A DNA stretch of 64,000 nt, from contig NZ_BMKK01000002.1 of the NCBI RefSeq assembly GCF_014644295.1, forward strand, positions 248,001 through 312,000, read 5' to 3'. The notes below the pieces were generated by a model. The model was not told where the DNA came from, searched no databases, and was given only the letters and a program-made list of their open reading frames with translations. Numbering within the stretch: position 1 is the stretch's first letter; every line of letters starts with the position of its first letter. This DNA is from Emticicia aquatilis. Its GTDB lineage: Bacteria > Bacteroidota > Bacteroidia > Cytophagales > Spirosomataceae. Positions 17,401-25,265 of the stretch are shown here, piece after piece. The position numbers were made by a program, and so were the translations under genes.

Positions 17401-19133
17401 CAACTTCAGTTGGTGAAGGTGCTGGAGATATTACGATAAATCCAATTTCATTGCCCACCAAACCTGACATTGGCAGTGAAAAAACGACTTATTTTTTAGG
17501 CGAAACAGTAAGAATCGGTACTGGTGGCTGTAATGGTTCTATTAGATGGTCAACAGGTGAGAATGATGTAAATACCATTGAAGTAAAACCCAGAAGAAGT
17601 ACAAAATACACCGTTACTTGTGTGGGGGGCTATGGTTGTACCAACTCAAACGAGATTGAAATTACAATGAAAACACCATCACCAACAGCTAAAGACCAAA
17701 CTATCTGCTACGGCGATAATGTAAAATTGGTCAGTGGCTGCATGAATGGCACGGAGGTACATTGGACAAAAAATTGGATGGATATTCCAAATAGGGTGGA
17801 AGTGCCAGAAGGATTTCAAGAAAGATTGACCGAATCAAGCACTTATGCCGTATCATGCTATGATGCTGAAACTGGCTGGAGTGAAGCGGTGGCTATCAAA
17901 GTTACTGTCAAAGTTCCAATAGCTCCGCCAACAATTACAGCCAAAGGTGTTGAAAAAGCTGCAATTATTGTCAAAGGTGAAACAATTGAGTTATTGGCCG
18001 ATGCTTGTAACCGTACTGAATGGAAAGCAGAAAATATTTTACTGGCTGATACGTTGAATAAAATTCAAGCAAAACCCTTACAAACAACTACTTACTATTC
18101 TCAATGTTTTTTCGATGGTTGTTACAGCAAATGGAATCAATTTAAAGTTTATGTAAGACCCAAAAAGCCTATTGTGAGTGCCAGTTCAGACACTTTGTGT
18201 ATCGGTACATCAACAACTATTACAGCAAAAAACTGTGAAGATGGCGGTAAGTTGGTTTGGTTAGATAATCGAGATTTAAAAGAACTCTCATTTACAGTTT
18301 CACCAAAATCTGATAGTATTTACAAAGCTATCTGCGTAGGGTTAGACTCCTTGGTTTCTGATACCACCACCATTTTTATCAAAGTTTACCAAACTCCCCA
18401 AAAACCAGCTATTAGTGGAAATTTGATTATCCTTGAAGGTGAGAAAACCACACTAACCGCCAGTGCTTGTAATGAAAACTTACGTTGGAACATAGGAGAA
18501 AAATCGCAAAGCATTGTAGTAAGACCAGAGAAAAATACGGTTTACTCGGCTACTTGTGGCATTTGGCATTGTATTTCTGATACTGCATCGGTCAAAGTTC
18601 GAGTAAGGCCACGCCCAATTGAGATTGAAACGAGTAACGGTATTCGTGGTTATTCAATCACCGATACACTTTGTTTGAATAAGCAATTAATCCTATCTAC
18701 TCTTACTCAATGTAATGGTACAATTGTCTGGTCAAACGGTCAAAGTAGTGAAAAGATTGAGGTAACAGGAACAAAGGTTGAAACACAAAAATATAGTTTG
18801 TACTGCATCAATGCCGATAATGAAAAATCCGATGAATCAACAGTAAGCATCACAGTCTTAGATTATAACATCAGCGAGGCAATAACCTATCCAAATCCGA
18901 CTTCGGGGAAATTATACATCAAATCGAAAGGCTGCATTGATGGGGCAAAACTTATTCTTTACAGCCAACGTGGAGAAGTTCTCTATGAAGGTGGTGGACA
19001 AGAACGCTATTTAGATAGCATCGTACTCGACTTATTTAATTTACCATCCGAGACCTACATTTTGTATATCGTTGGTACAGATGGGAATAAACCAATTACC
19101 TTGAAAAAACGCATTGTAAAAGTCAATAACTAA
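14424..19133 (+). CDS. Giant T9SS-secreted surface protein with Ig-like repeats
   Basis: This is a 1569-residue protein. The start is the ATG at 14424, which gives a proper signal peptide (MKKRLYVLLLSLFSVIQTQA); the longer frame from 14343 would bury it. An N-terminal domain (about 20-230) is followed by about 14 beta-sandwich repeats of 75-95 residues. Their recurrent marks are ICQGQ or VCVGSSTTL, a tryptophan core (ISWNTGES, IRWSTGEN, LRWNIGEK) and paired cysteines. The C-terminal 75 residues are a type A T9SS sorting domain (TYPNPTSGKLYIKSKG, ILYSQRGEVLYEGG, YILYIVG, ending KKRIVKVNN). The protein should be exported by Sec, cross the outer membrane through T9SS and be anchored or released. 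SprB-like adhesion is possible. The gene directly downstream is a PorV homologue, arguing for a dedicated cargo-shuttle pair. Confidence 0.88.
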   Translation: MKKRLYVLLLSLFSVIQTQAQITFKLKSVVGQQNPSSNGLFSYGTINNGTFQSFPYYGEDGTGSGINISQKGWTFNVGQESYPFLAYEQLNAAEVTPQPFPPFGVFLHPGESPSVVRLAIPNNVHILGITNALQRATFGCGDNIGYTIKTDNLTIFPRTIISTSNSPTTYNVSAIDVSAGSYIYFIVDKGDDGSTYCDDTALDVEVTLQYDKIVTPIISGTLNCGATSATFDVAFQQSGTLELYRLGNPSPIASTSISQVGNTFNGQGTFTGLNISAGGSYYVIAKNAGQTQSEQSAVMNVTPCCSNAVAPNITVNSLSLCQGEIGTLTATGCINGTITWNNGFVGTSTTVNEAGTYMATCKVLATPPCADATSTASGVVTINTLPNLTIGGTTCSADLLTYSINFTSNDIITSSAGTVSGNTVINIPAGLDVQLTAINSVGCVVTKTVNSPTCNCPVINAPVSGGNKSICQGQTLPSLSVSVGTNETSDWYDANLILVASSTLSYRPTTIGTYYVQARNLQNSCVSATRTPISLAINDLPTLSVGTAICSADLLTYSVSFTSNGVVTSSVGIVSAAAAAEGIVSGIPTGTNVVLTASSNSGCVTTQTVNSPSCTCPTVNVPISTGDKTICAGQAIPTLSVSIGNNEVAEWFDASNGGNLLATGVNFTPSSETLNNGLFYVQARNTTNNCTSNGRILVKLIINSNGATPTILASKNPLILGEIATLNISNCNGIISWNTGESTSSIAVTPKASTEYSATCTANGGCIGGNGKIRIEVNAPKITIKASPNIVCVGSSTTLSMSGCPSNNIYWTSPEYGRRNEISPMYNGIVQAVSFTGHCVTSAGEATETIGVTIRQPQDFQIIASKNPIVLGESTILSTTGCDGVVSWQNGQAEGNPITVWPTNKYTEYVAECLSPNACGGKGKITIEVKPPVIQANGKDVCWGSTATLGQSGCSTTFYWVVWHKDDFTDAKPIENPNSYPITKKTNFRVMCSTSVGEGAGDITINPISLPTKPDIGSEKTTYFLGETVRIGTGGCNGSIRWSTGENDVNTIEVKPRRSTKYTVTCVGGYGCTNSNEIEITMKTPSPTAKDQTICYGDNVKLVSGCMNGTEVHWTKNWMDIPNRVEVPEGFQERLTESSTYAVSCYDAETGWSEAVAIKVTVKVPIAPPTITAKGVEKAAIIVKGETIELLADACNRTEWKAENILLADTLNKIQAKPLQTTTYYSQCFFDGCYSKWNQFKVYVRPKKPIVSASSDTLCIGTSTTITAKNCEDGGKLVWLDNRDLKELSFTVSPKSDSIYKAICVGLDSLVSDTTTIFIKVYQTPQKPAISGNLIILEGEKTTLTASACNENLRWNIGEKSQSIVVRPEKNTVYSATCGIWHCISDTASVKVRVRPRPIEIETSNGIRGYSITDTLCLNKQLILSTLTQCNGTIVWSNGQSSEKIEVTGTKVETQKYSLYCINADNEKSDESTVSITVLDYNISEAITYPNPTSGKLYIKSKGCIDGAKLILYSQRGEVLYEGGGQERYLDSIVLDLFNLPSETYILYIVGTDGNKPITLKKRIVKVNN

Positions 19134-19144
19134 CACATTCACCA

Positions 19145-19173
19145 ATACCTTGTCAGTCAAACTGGCAAGGTAT
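19145..19173 (+). terminator. Intercistronic hairpin between cargo and PorV-like genes
   Basis: ATACCTTG.CAG and CTG.CAAGGTAT arms lie between the two genes without a long T run. It may be an attenuator or RNA-stability hairpin rather than a full terminator, adjusting the ratio of cargo to PorV-like partner. Confidence 0.5.
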
Positions 19174-19189
19174 TTAAACATAAAATCAG

Positions 19190-20353
19190 ATGAAAAATTT
19201 AAAAATGGTTGGCTTGTTATTTTTAGCAAGTCTTCAAAGTATGGCACAAGTTTACACACCCGTAAACGAGAATAGAATTTTAGTTGGAGCATTTCCGTTT
19301 CAAAACTTTACGTATGATGCTCGAAGTGCAGCATTGGGCGAAGCAGGAATTGCGATTTCTCCCGATGGAAATAGTGCTTTGATGAACCCTGCGAAATTGG
19401 TGTTTTTAAACAATACGAGGATTAAGGATAGCACTGAAAAAGCAAAAAATAATGGTATATCGTTGCATTATACACCCTATTATAGAAACCTCATTCAAGG
19501 AATGAACTTGTACGCCTTAAATCTATTTCAAGCCAAAGGAAAGACAGCTTTTGGGTTTAGTGCAAAATATTTTGACGCTGGCAGTGTAGAAATATATGGA
19601 GATAATAGAGTGTTTATCCAAAACTTCCAATCAAAAGAGTTATCAATCAATGGCTTTTATAGCCTCAAACTTCGTCGTAATAATAGCTTTTCAGTTGGTT
19701 TAAAATATATTTATTCCAATTTATCGGCTCGTTCAACCACTCGAAATGTAACTACCAGACCAGTCAATGCTATTGCTGGTGATTTGCACTTTTACCACGA
19801 TGGCAGAAATACAAAAAAGCGTTGGTTAAATTATGGTGTGTCACTATCAAATATTGGCGGTAAAGTGTCTTATGGCGATTATAACAAGCGGACTTTTCAA
19901 CCAACGTTACTAAAAATTGGGGCGGCTCAAAACTTTATTTTTGGGAAAAAGCAAAATGTATTGATGTTTACTGTTGATGCTAATAAGCTACTTGTACCAA
20001 CTCCATCAGTTCGTAATAGCAACAATGAAATTATTACAGGGCGAAATGAAGAAAACATCACAGGAATTGGCACAATTTTTCAATCGTGGGGTACTGCACC
20101 CAATGGTTTGCGTGAAACCATGAGAGAAATTACTTTTTCATTCGGCACAGAGTTTCGGTTTCGAGAGTCCCTTTATGCTCGTGCGGGCTATTACACTCAG
20201 AATAAGCGAAAGGGAGATATACACTACTTCACGCTTGGTTTAGGTGGAAAGTTTAAGGGTTTTGGACTTGATTTAGCTTATTTGATTCCAAATAAACGAA
20301 ATAAGGTCTTGTCGAATACCTTCCGAGTTTCTTTGAATTATTCTCTTTTTTAA
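19190..20353 (+). CDS. PorV-like outer-membrane protein of type IX secretion
   Basis: This 387-residue protein has a signal peptide (KMVGLLFLASLQSMAQ) and the PorV/LptO signature near residues 44-70 (YDARSAALGEAGIAISPDGN, then ALMNPAKLVF). It also has the typical C-terminal blocks FTVDANKLLVPTP, FQSWGTAPNGL, EITFSFGTEF, YARAGYYTQNKRKG and LDLAYLIPN. PorV is the outer-membrane shuttle that collects T9SS cargo from the SprA translocon and delivers it to the attachment complex. This copy is encoded 56 bp after a giant T9SS cargo within a mobile element, so it is probably a cargo-specific extra copy and not the chromosomal porV. I withhold the symbol for that reason. Confidence 0.87.
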   Translation: MKNLKMVGLLFLASLQSMAQVYTPVNENRILVGAFPFQNFTYDARSAALGEAGIAISPDGNSALMNPAKLVFLNNTRIKDSTEKAKNNGISLHYTPYYRNLIQGMNLYALNLFQAKGKTAFGFSAKYFDAGSVEIYGDNRVFIQNFQSKELSINGFYSLKLRRNNSFSVGLKYIYSNLSARSTTRNVTTRPVNAIAGDLHFYHDGRNTKKRWLNYGVSLSNIGGKVSYGDYNKRTFQPTLLKIGAAQNFIFGKKQNVLMFTVDANKLLVPTPSVRNSNNEIITGRNEENITGIGTIFQSWGTAPNGLRETMREITFSFGTEFRFRESLYARAGYYTQNKRKGDIHYFTLGLGGKFKGFGLDLAYLIPNKRNKVLSNTFRVSLNYSLF

Positions 20354-20377
20354 GAGTTTATTTGTTTTTTCATTTTT

Positions 20378-20409
20378 AAAAATAGCCCTGCTTATGTATG
20401 GCTATTTTT
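20378..20409 (+). terminator. Terminator after the PorV-like gene
   Basis: AAAAATAGCC and GGCTATTTTT arms are followed by T residues, 25 bp past the stop. It also faces the convergent ArdA gene. Confidence 0.75.
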
Positions 20410-20485
20410 TTTGATACTATTTGTGCGACATAATCTTAACAAATTTTTGATAGCCATTTCACAAAAAAGGGGTTTCCCCCTAATT

Positions 20486-21043
20486 CTATCTTCGGAAAAC
20501 ATGACCATCATGCTCAACAAAATCGTTGATGAATAAGTCATTTGCATAAGCTTTATAGTCGAAATAATATTGTAGATGTTCTGGCATCTCATTTAGAATC
20601 CCTTGCTCTTCAATATACTTATAGGCAAATTCAACTTCTGTTCCTTCTGAGCCATCGTAATAGCCTTGATACTCGTCGCTAAACTCTTGCATCAATTCTT
20701 CAAAATCAGTATCCTTATTGATGTCTTTATCTTCAATAAATAAGCCCAGTGCTTCGATGGTTTCGTCTTCCATATCCTTTATGGCTTCAATGTAATCGAA
20801 TAATTTATCGCTTACTGAGCATTCCGAAATCAACTTTTCAGGGATATTTTCATAGTCTTGAAACATAAACTCTGCATCGTCTTCATCGCAATGCAGCTCT
20901 TTGCAATACTCAAAGAAAGAATCTTTTGTATCGTAAATTTCTAAATCAACCCATTCGCCTGCGATAGAGCCGTTACGGTGGCCGCTGCCATTGTATTTAG
21001 CGTAAGTACCAACATAAATTTGAGGTGTTTGTGAAGTTTTCAT
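20486..21043 (-). CDS. ArdA-like antirestriction protein
   Basis: This 185-residue, strongly acidic protein starts at the ATG at 21043 (MKTSQTPQIYVGTYAKYNG); an upstream extension in the same frame is basic, unlike the family, and is rejected. The N-terminal pattern (P-IYVGTYAKYN, GEWVDLEIYD) and acidic body (HCDEDDAEFMFQDYENIP, IEAIKDMEDETIEALGLFIE) match ArdA, a DNA mimic that occupies type I restriction enzymes. It would protect the incoming single-stranded element after transfer. It lies beside the element's own restriction-modification gene, so some interplay is likely. Confidence 0.82.
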   Translation of the reverse strand: MKTSQTPQIYVGTYAKYNGSGHRNGSIAGEWVDLEIYDTKDSFFEYCKELHCDEDDAEFMFQDYENIPEKLISECSVSDKLFDYIEAIKDMEDETIEALGLFIEDKDINKDTDFEELMQEFSDEYQGYYDGSEGTEVEFAYKYIEEQGILNEMPEHLQYYFDYKAYANDLFINDFVEHDGHVFRR

Positions 21044-21495
21044 TGTAAAAATGATTAAAATTAAGTAGCCCAGCACTCGCACGAGCAATCGCCGATTCCA
21101 ACACGAGAATAGAATGACAGGGCGACCGCCCGTAGCGACGGCCACCCCTTGATTGCAAGCCCATTTGATGGTTTACGGTGCGTTGGGTTTTGTGAAAAGC
21201 TAAAAAAACAAATGACGTAGTGAAGGCTTGCAGTTGTCAGGCTATTTCTCGTAATTTTCGATGCACAGTGTGAAAAAAATGTGCGTGGGGAAAACGTAAT
21301 GATGACCGCTTCTCGCTGGAGCATGGGTGAAAAGGCTCTTTGACAATTTGCTTTTCTGCAAGCTGGTAATGTACCTTTTGTGTGGGTCAGTTCAGTGATT
21401 TATGAATTAGGGAGGGAGTAAATTTTATTTATGTGGTAAACTGAGTGCTAATAGTTTGACAGATGAATAAGGTTTACAGTGTTATTTTCAGAAAA
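21044..21495. other. Gene-free, relatively G/C-rich interval
   Basis: By eye the part 21061-21330 is clearly richer in G and C than its surroundings and includes an interrupted palindrome GGGCGACCGCCC near 21121. Frames across it are short and encode basic, low-quality peptides. It may hold an RNA gene, an origin of transfer or the ArdA leader. I cannot assign a function. Confidence 0.3.
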
Positions 21496-21530
21496 AAAAC
21501 TCTCCAAGATAGAAGTTGTGGAGAGTTTTT
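21496..21530 (-). terminator. Terminator of the toxin-antitoxin-chaperone operon
   Basis: Reading leftwards, AAAAACTCTCCA and TGGAGAGTTTTT arms end in a run of T. It follows the stop of the SecB-like gene by about 25 bp. Confidence 0.78.
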
Positions 21531-21554
21531 GTCAAATTAATATCGAAATAATAG

Positions 21555-21992
21555 TTAGTCAAAAGATACTATTTCTGGTAGTAATGATGTAACATCAAAC
21601 GGCGGAAAGATATATTGACTAAAAGGCGTATTTTCTGTTTTAGCATGAAGTACACCTCTCAAAGTGCCTACTGTAAGCATCGCCAAATGTACCCCCAAAT
21701 CTTTAGGTAGCACAATTCTTTCAGAATCTGGCACTTGTAGTTTAGCCCAATCTTCTGAAACAATGAAAAAGTGGCAAGCAACTGCAATTATCAAAAAAGG
21801 ACTACTATCAGGGTGTTGAAAACGTGCTAATTTTCGCACATAAATTCGTTTGTTTTCCTTGTCAATTCCAAAATTCAATTCGTGTTGAATTTGAGCGGCT
21901 TCACCAATTTTATGTGCTTCGGGAATAATGGCAAATTGCTCTGTTGCAATTTGATTGATTCCAAAACTGATTAATTCATTTGTATTTTCCAT
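21555..21992 (-). CDS. SecB-like chaperone of a putative TAC system
   Basis: This is a 145-residue soluble protein. Its layout follows SecB: antiparallel strands in the first half (AAQIQHELNFGIDKENKRIY, LIIAVACHFFIV), then LPKDLGVHLAMLTVGTLRGV, a helix at the place of SecB's long C-terminal helix. The end (FPPFDVTSLL) parallels the SecB motif P-x-N-F-DAL-F. Solitary SecB-like genes fused to toxin-antitoxin pairs form TAC modules, in which the chaperone protects an aggregation-prone antitoxin. The start overlaps the antitoxin stop (TAATG), so translation is coupled. The assignment is by motif pattern only; identity to SecB is low. Confidence 0.62.
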   Translation of the reverse strand: MENTNELISFGINQIATEQFAIIPEAHKIGEAAQIQHELNFGIDKENKRIYVRKLARFQHPDSSPFLIIAVACHFFIVSEDWAKLQVPDSERIVLPKDLGVHLAMLTVGTLRGVLHAKTENTPFSQYIFPPFDVTSLLPEIVSFD

Positions 21993-22468
21993 TAGGCTGC
22001 CATTGCATAAGATGTATTTCCTGCCTGAACTTGGTGTGTTTGGCTCGTATCAGTTATTTTTTTGGTTGTATTGATTATATAACCGCCATCATTTGTCGGA
22101 ATATATGAGGTAATAGCATCAAATGAGGTGTCAGCTTTCACTACATAAGTTTGTTTAAGGTCTATCAATTGAATTTTTAGTGCATTTTCCAACTGAGCGA
22201 TTGTTTCAAGCGTAAGGTTTTCGCCACCTTTCACGATTCTATTGATTCGTGGCGGTGTGCAATCCATGAGGTCAGCCAATTCTTTTTGGGAACAGGGGTA
22301 TTGCCCAGCCAAACGGTTTTGGCGTAATGTGGTAAGTATTTTGATGGCAATTTTAGCCGAACGGTCGAGCCATTCTTTGTTCTCTTGACGCATTTCGGCT
22401 TTTTGTTGCCAAGTAGTATCTTGTGTAGCTAATTTGTCTAAAATTTCGGAGGCTGTTAGAGGGTTCAT
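21992..22468 (-). CDS. HTH antitoxin with C-terminal extension
   Basis: This 158-residue protein has a XRE/HigA-type helix-turn-helix at about residues 50-98 (LRQNRLAGQYPCSQKELADL, DCTPPRINRIVKGGENLTLE, IAQLENALKIQL). The last 55 residues after the HTH are hydrophilic, poor in regular helix and contain isolated aromatics (YVVKADTSFDAITSYIPTND). This resembles the chaperone-addiction (ChAD) tail that SecB-like chaperones recognise in TAC antitoxins. It lies between the putative toxin (five bases upstream) and the SecB-like gene (overlapping). It probably represses the operon and neutralises the toxin. Confidence 0.75.
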   Translation of the reverse strand: MNPLTASEILDKLATQDTTWQQKAEMRQENKEWLDRSAKIAIKILTTLRQNRLAGQYPCSQKELADLMDCTPPRINRIVKGGENLTLETIAQLENALKIQLIDLKQTYVVKADTSFDAITSYIPTNDGGYIINTTKKITDTSQTHQVQAGNTSYAMAA

Positions 22469-22473
22469 GTGTC

Positions 22474-23061
22474 TTAAATTTCGAGATAAACAAAATCGAA
22501 GTCTGAATTGTTCGTAAAATAATTTCTTTTTAATTCACTTGCTACATTCTGTAATTTATCTAATTCTTGTTGGGTGTGTAGGCGGTCTTGCATTTTACCT
22601 GTAAGTTTAATTGCACCGCCTGTTATGATATAAGTATCTTCTATTTTGATGGCATAAATGCGTAACCAACTACTTTTTGTTGTTCCGTATGCTTTGTAGG
22701 CAGCATCAAATTTTGAATTAAACGTCCCATCTTTTAGTAGATGTACGAAAAGCCTATCCAAATTATTTTCATTTTGTGTAGTGTTTCTTTTAGCAAGGTC
22801 CAAAATTCGCTTCTCTATTTTTTCTGCATGGTCAAGTGTTACGTCAATTGCTTCATCTACCGAAATAGTTCTATCAAAAACTGTCTGCCAAAAATCATTT
22901 TGTAAATCTAAAATATTGTCATGGAAGAAATCGAAAAGGTACTCAATATCGTTCCAATCATCGAATAACTGCTCAAAAGCGTGTGGTGTATCTTCTTCAA
23001 ATTGAACAGAAAAAAGTTTTTCACGTACTTTTTTAAGTGCAAAAATATTGCTAATCCTCAT
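22474..23061 (-). CDS. Putative toxin of a TAC operon
   Basis: This 195-residue acidic protein has a helical first half (FEQLFDDWNDIEYLFDFFHD) and a conserved-looking second half, about residues 130-165: SWLRIYAIKIEDTYIITGGA, then IKLTGKMQDR. The latter resembles the core strands of RelE/HigB-like proteins encoded next to XRE antitoxins. It is the first gene of a three-gene leftward operon with a HTH antitoxin and a SecB-like chaperone. The order toxin-antitoxin-chaperone is that of HigBA-SecB TAC modules. The biochemical activity (mRNA cleavage or otherwise) is not shown by the sequence. Confidence 0.55.
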   Translation of the reverse strand: MRISNIFALKKVREKLFSVQFEEDTPHAFEQLFDDWNDIEYLFDFFHDNILDLQNDFWQTVFDRTISVDEAIDVTLDHAEKIEKRILDLAKRNTTQNENNLDRLFVHLLKDGTFNSKFDAAYKAYGTTKSSWLRIYAIKIEDTYIITGGAIKLTGKMQDRLHTQQELDKLQNVASELKRNYFTNNSDFDFVYLEI

Positions 23062-23174
23062 AAAATAAACATATAAATTTATTTATTTAACAAAAGTACA
23101 AACTTTAAGACTTTCTACTTAAGTTTTTGAAAATATTTTATGCAGTAAATGGTAATATTATTAGCTTTTTCATT

Positions 23175-24152
23175 TTAATTTCGACTGACTCCAAATGTTA
23201 AATATAACTCATCTAACTGTTGGCTCATTAATGGCCATTTATTTACAAATGAATGTCTATGATTAAAAAAGAGATACACAACTAACAAAAAAACAGGTTG
23301 TGTTGGAAGATAATTTTTGGGTTTTTTAATCGCATAGTCAATAGATACTCTATTTTTTTGATAAATTTCTTTTATTGCATCAATTGAAATGTCGTAATCA
23401 TCTAAAAAATTAAAAAAAATCTCAGTTAGCTCTCTATCAAGGGTTTCATTCTTAAAATTAGGGTCTATTGTCTTATATATGTTGATTAATTCAAGCGTAA
23501 AATTATGAACCTTACGAGTTTCATCTGCAATCATTTCAAATATTGAACAAAAATAATCATCAGTAGCTTCCATTAATGCCATTGATTTTGATAGCTTCCG
23601 AGCTATTTCTTTGTCCTTTTTAAAAGGTCCTTTATAGGTGCTATCATGACTTATTTCAGAATAAGCATGTTGCAAAAGGGTTCTTAGTTGTATTTCACAA
23701 GTTAAATCTTTTATATCATGTGTATAGCCGTTTTGTTCTTTTGGATGTACAACTACGTGAATTGACTGATAACCAAACTTTTCAGGGTCTTTTTCTGATA
23801 TTTCATCATATTTTTTTGTGATTTTAGCAATCCATAAATCCGATTCTAACACTAAGTCTGAAGCTTTTTTTACATCAATTGAAAAAAGAAATACTACTCT
23901 CGTTCCTATTTTATCTTCAATTTCAGTTAGTGGATTAATATATGGTTTGTCACGTTCACGCCATAAAGCCTTTGATATATATGACCTCTCTTCTTTTAGT
24001 CTAAATGATGGTTTGATTTTAACTTTATAATTATCTACTAAGTTTTTCAAGACAATAGTTGAAAGTGATTCATCGACAAACTTTCCCCACTTCTTTAAAT
24101 CGGGTTCAAGTGCCTTAAAATCAGCTAATACTTTGTCTTCTATTTCACTCAT
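23175..24152 (-). CDS. RelA/SpoT-domain nucleotide pyrophosphokinase
   Basis: This is a 325-residue protein. The synthetase motifs are intact: R51-x-K53-x3-S57 (RLKEERS), D80 in IEDKIGTRVV, Y128 in FGYQSIHVVV, E153 in CEIQLRT and H169 in AYSEISHD. No HD hydrolase, TGS or ACT domain is present. About 115 helical residues follow the catalytic domain. It therefore resembles small alarmone synthetases or toxic SAS/CapRel-type enzymes, which make (p)ppGpp/(p)ppApp or pyrophosphorylate tRNA ends. Its ATG lies eight bases inside the end of the NA37-like gene, so both are translated together. Its location in a defence island beside a type ISP enzyme suggests an abortive anti-phage role, which is inference. 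Confidence 0.78.
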   Translation of the reverse strand: MSEIEDKVLADFKALEPDLKKWGKFVDESLSTIVLKNLVDNYKVKIKPSFRLKEERSYISKALWRERDKPYINPLTEIEDKIGTRVVFLFSIDVKKASDLVLESDLWIAKITKKYDEISEKDPEKFGYQSIHVVVHPKEQNGYTHDIKDLTCEIQLRTLLQHAYSEISHDSTYKGPFKKDKEIARKLSKSMALMEATDDYFCSIFEMIADETRKVHNFTLELINIYKTIDPNFKNETLDRELTEIFFNFLDDYDISIDAIKEIYQKNRVSIDYAIKKPKNYLPTQPVFLLVVYLFFNHRHSFVNKWPLMSQQLDELYLTFGVSRN

Positions 24153-25233
24153 TATGATATGGTTTGCCTGCTATTTTTAGAATAGTATAAGTTGTACTTT
24201 CAATATCATTTTGACTTAAATCTGATAAATTAGTAACAACAACAACAGAATCGTTGAATTTTTGTTCTGGGCCTGAAATTGTAATGTTATTTTTAAACCT
24301 CATACTCCTTTTTTCTAATCTCGCTTTTATTAATATAGTATCCTTAGAAAATGTTGAAGGAAGATTATCAACAACCTCTGTTTTAAAAACATCTAAGAGA
24401 TTCTCATCGCTAAATAGTGCTGTTGCAAATTTTGTAGGCTGTATTAATGGGTTCTTATCTACTAAAAAAAAGTTTTTTAGATAACTCAAATACTGTGATT
24501 TTTCAACATAACCATTTATATGTTTTTTTATAAATTCGTCGGTTTTATCATAAAGCCGTTGGGTTTGAATTTTGTCATTTTCATCAATTGAAAACCCTAA
24601 AAAGTCTTTATAAAAGTAGGCTGCTGGGGTTAATTCTGCTCTAAATTGACTATCAAACAACAACCCTATGTAATTTTTAGCATCAATTTTACCATCTAAA
24701 ACATCAATGTCTTTTTCAATAATTACACCAATTTTGAATAATTTTTGAGCTGGGCTTAAAAATACTTTTTCCAATACTTCTATTACTGATTGATTATTTG
24801 CATTTGAATGTTTTAATGCTTCTTGAAGTTCGGCTTTTATAACGATTGCAATACTTTTTTTAGTAATATCATTATATCCATCTATTACTAATAAGTATGC
24901 CCCTGATAAACCCATTTTTTTTTGATTTTCAGCTAATAACTCTGCAATATCTACACTTATTTTAACAAAATCTTTCTCAGCAGCTTTATTTAATTTTGTT
25001 GCGTAATCAAAGAATGTTCCATCGGAGGTTTCTTTAATACCCATTATAAATGCGTTACTTTCTTTGCCTGCTGCCGAAATAATTCTTTTAAAAAGTATTT
25101 CTTCGGCTTTATTATCTAAGTTGATGATTTGGCTTTCTGGCTCTACTGTTGCAGAAGGCTGAGAAGGTACTCGTTCTATAATCCTATGAACTATTAATCT
25201 CTTTATTTTCAAAAACTGTATTCCTAAATCCAT
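24145..25233 (-). CDS. NA37/NdpA-like nucleoid-associated protein
   Basis: This is a 362-residue protein. The start (FLKIKRLIVHRIIERV), the middle (LLAENQKKMGLSGAYLLVID, KSIAIVIKAELQEAL, KNYIGLLFD) and the C-terminal block (YLSYLKNFFLVDKNPLIQPT) follow the 37-kDa nucleoid-associated family (YejK/NdpA, PF04245). Members bind DNA, and homologues recur in phage-defence islands. It is co-encoded with the RelA/SpoT protein (8-base overlap) and starts 32 bases after the type ISP enzyme on the same strand. It may be the sensor or antidote of its partner. Family assignment is by pattern and is moderately sure. Confidence 0.65.
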   Translation of the reverse strand: MDLGIQFLKIKRLIVHRIIERVPSQPSATVEPESQIINLDNKAEEILFKRIISAAGKESNAFIMGIKETSDGTFFDYATKLNKAAEKDFVKISVDIAELLAENQKKMGLSGAYLLVIDGYNDITKKSIAIVIKAELQEALKHSNANNQSVIEVLEKVFLSPAQKLFKIGVIIEKDIDVLDGKIDAKNYIGLLFDSQFRAELTPAAYFYKDFLGFSIDENDKIQTQRLYDKTDEFIKKHINGYVEKSQYLSYLKNFFLVDKNPLIQPTKFATALFSDENLLDVFKTEVVDNLPSTFSKDTILIKARLEKRSMRFKNNITISGPEQKFNDSVVVVTNLSDLSQNDIESTTYTILKIAGKPYHNE

Positions 25234-25265
25234 AATATATTAATTAAAGTTGTTTTCTAATTACT

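Noticed and set aside
21061-21324. 87-codon open frame on the minus strand
   Set aside because: Basic, cysteine-rich, no family resemblance, no sensible start context; lies in the G/C-rich gene-free interval.
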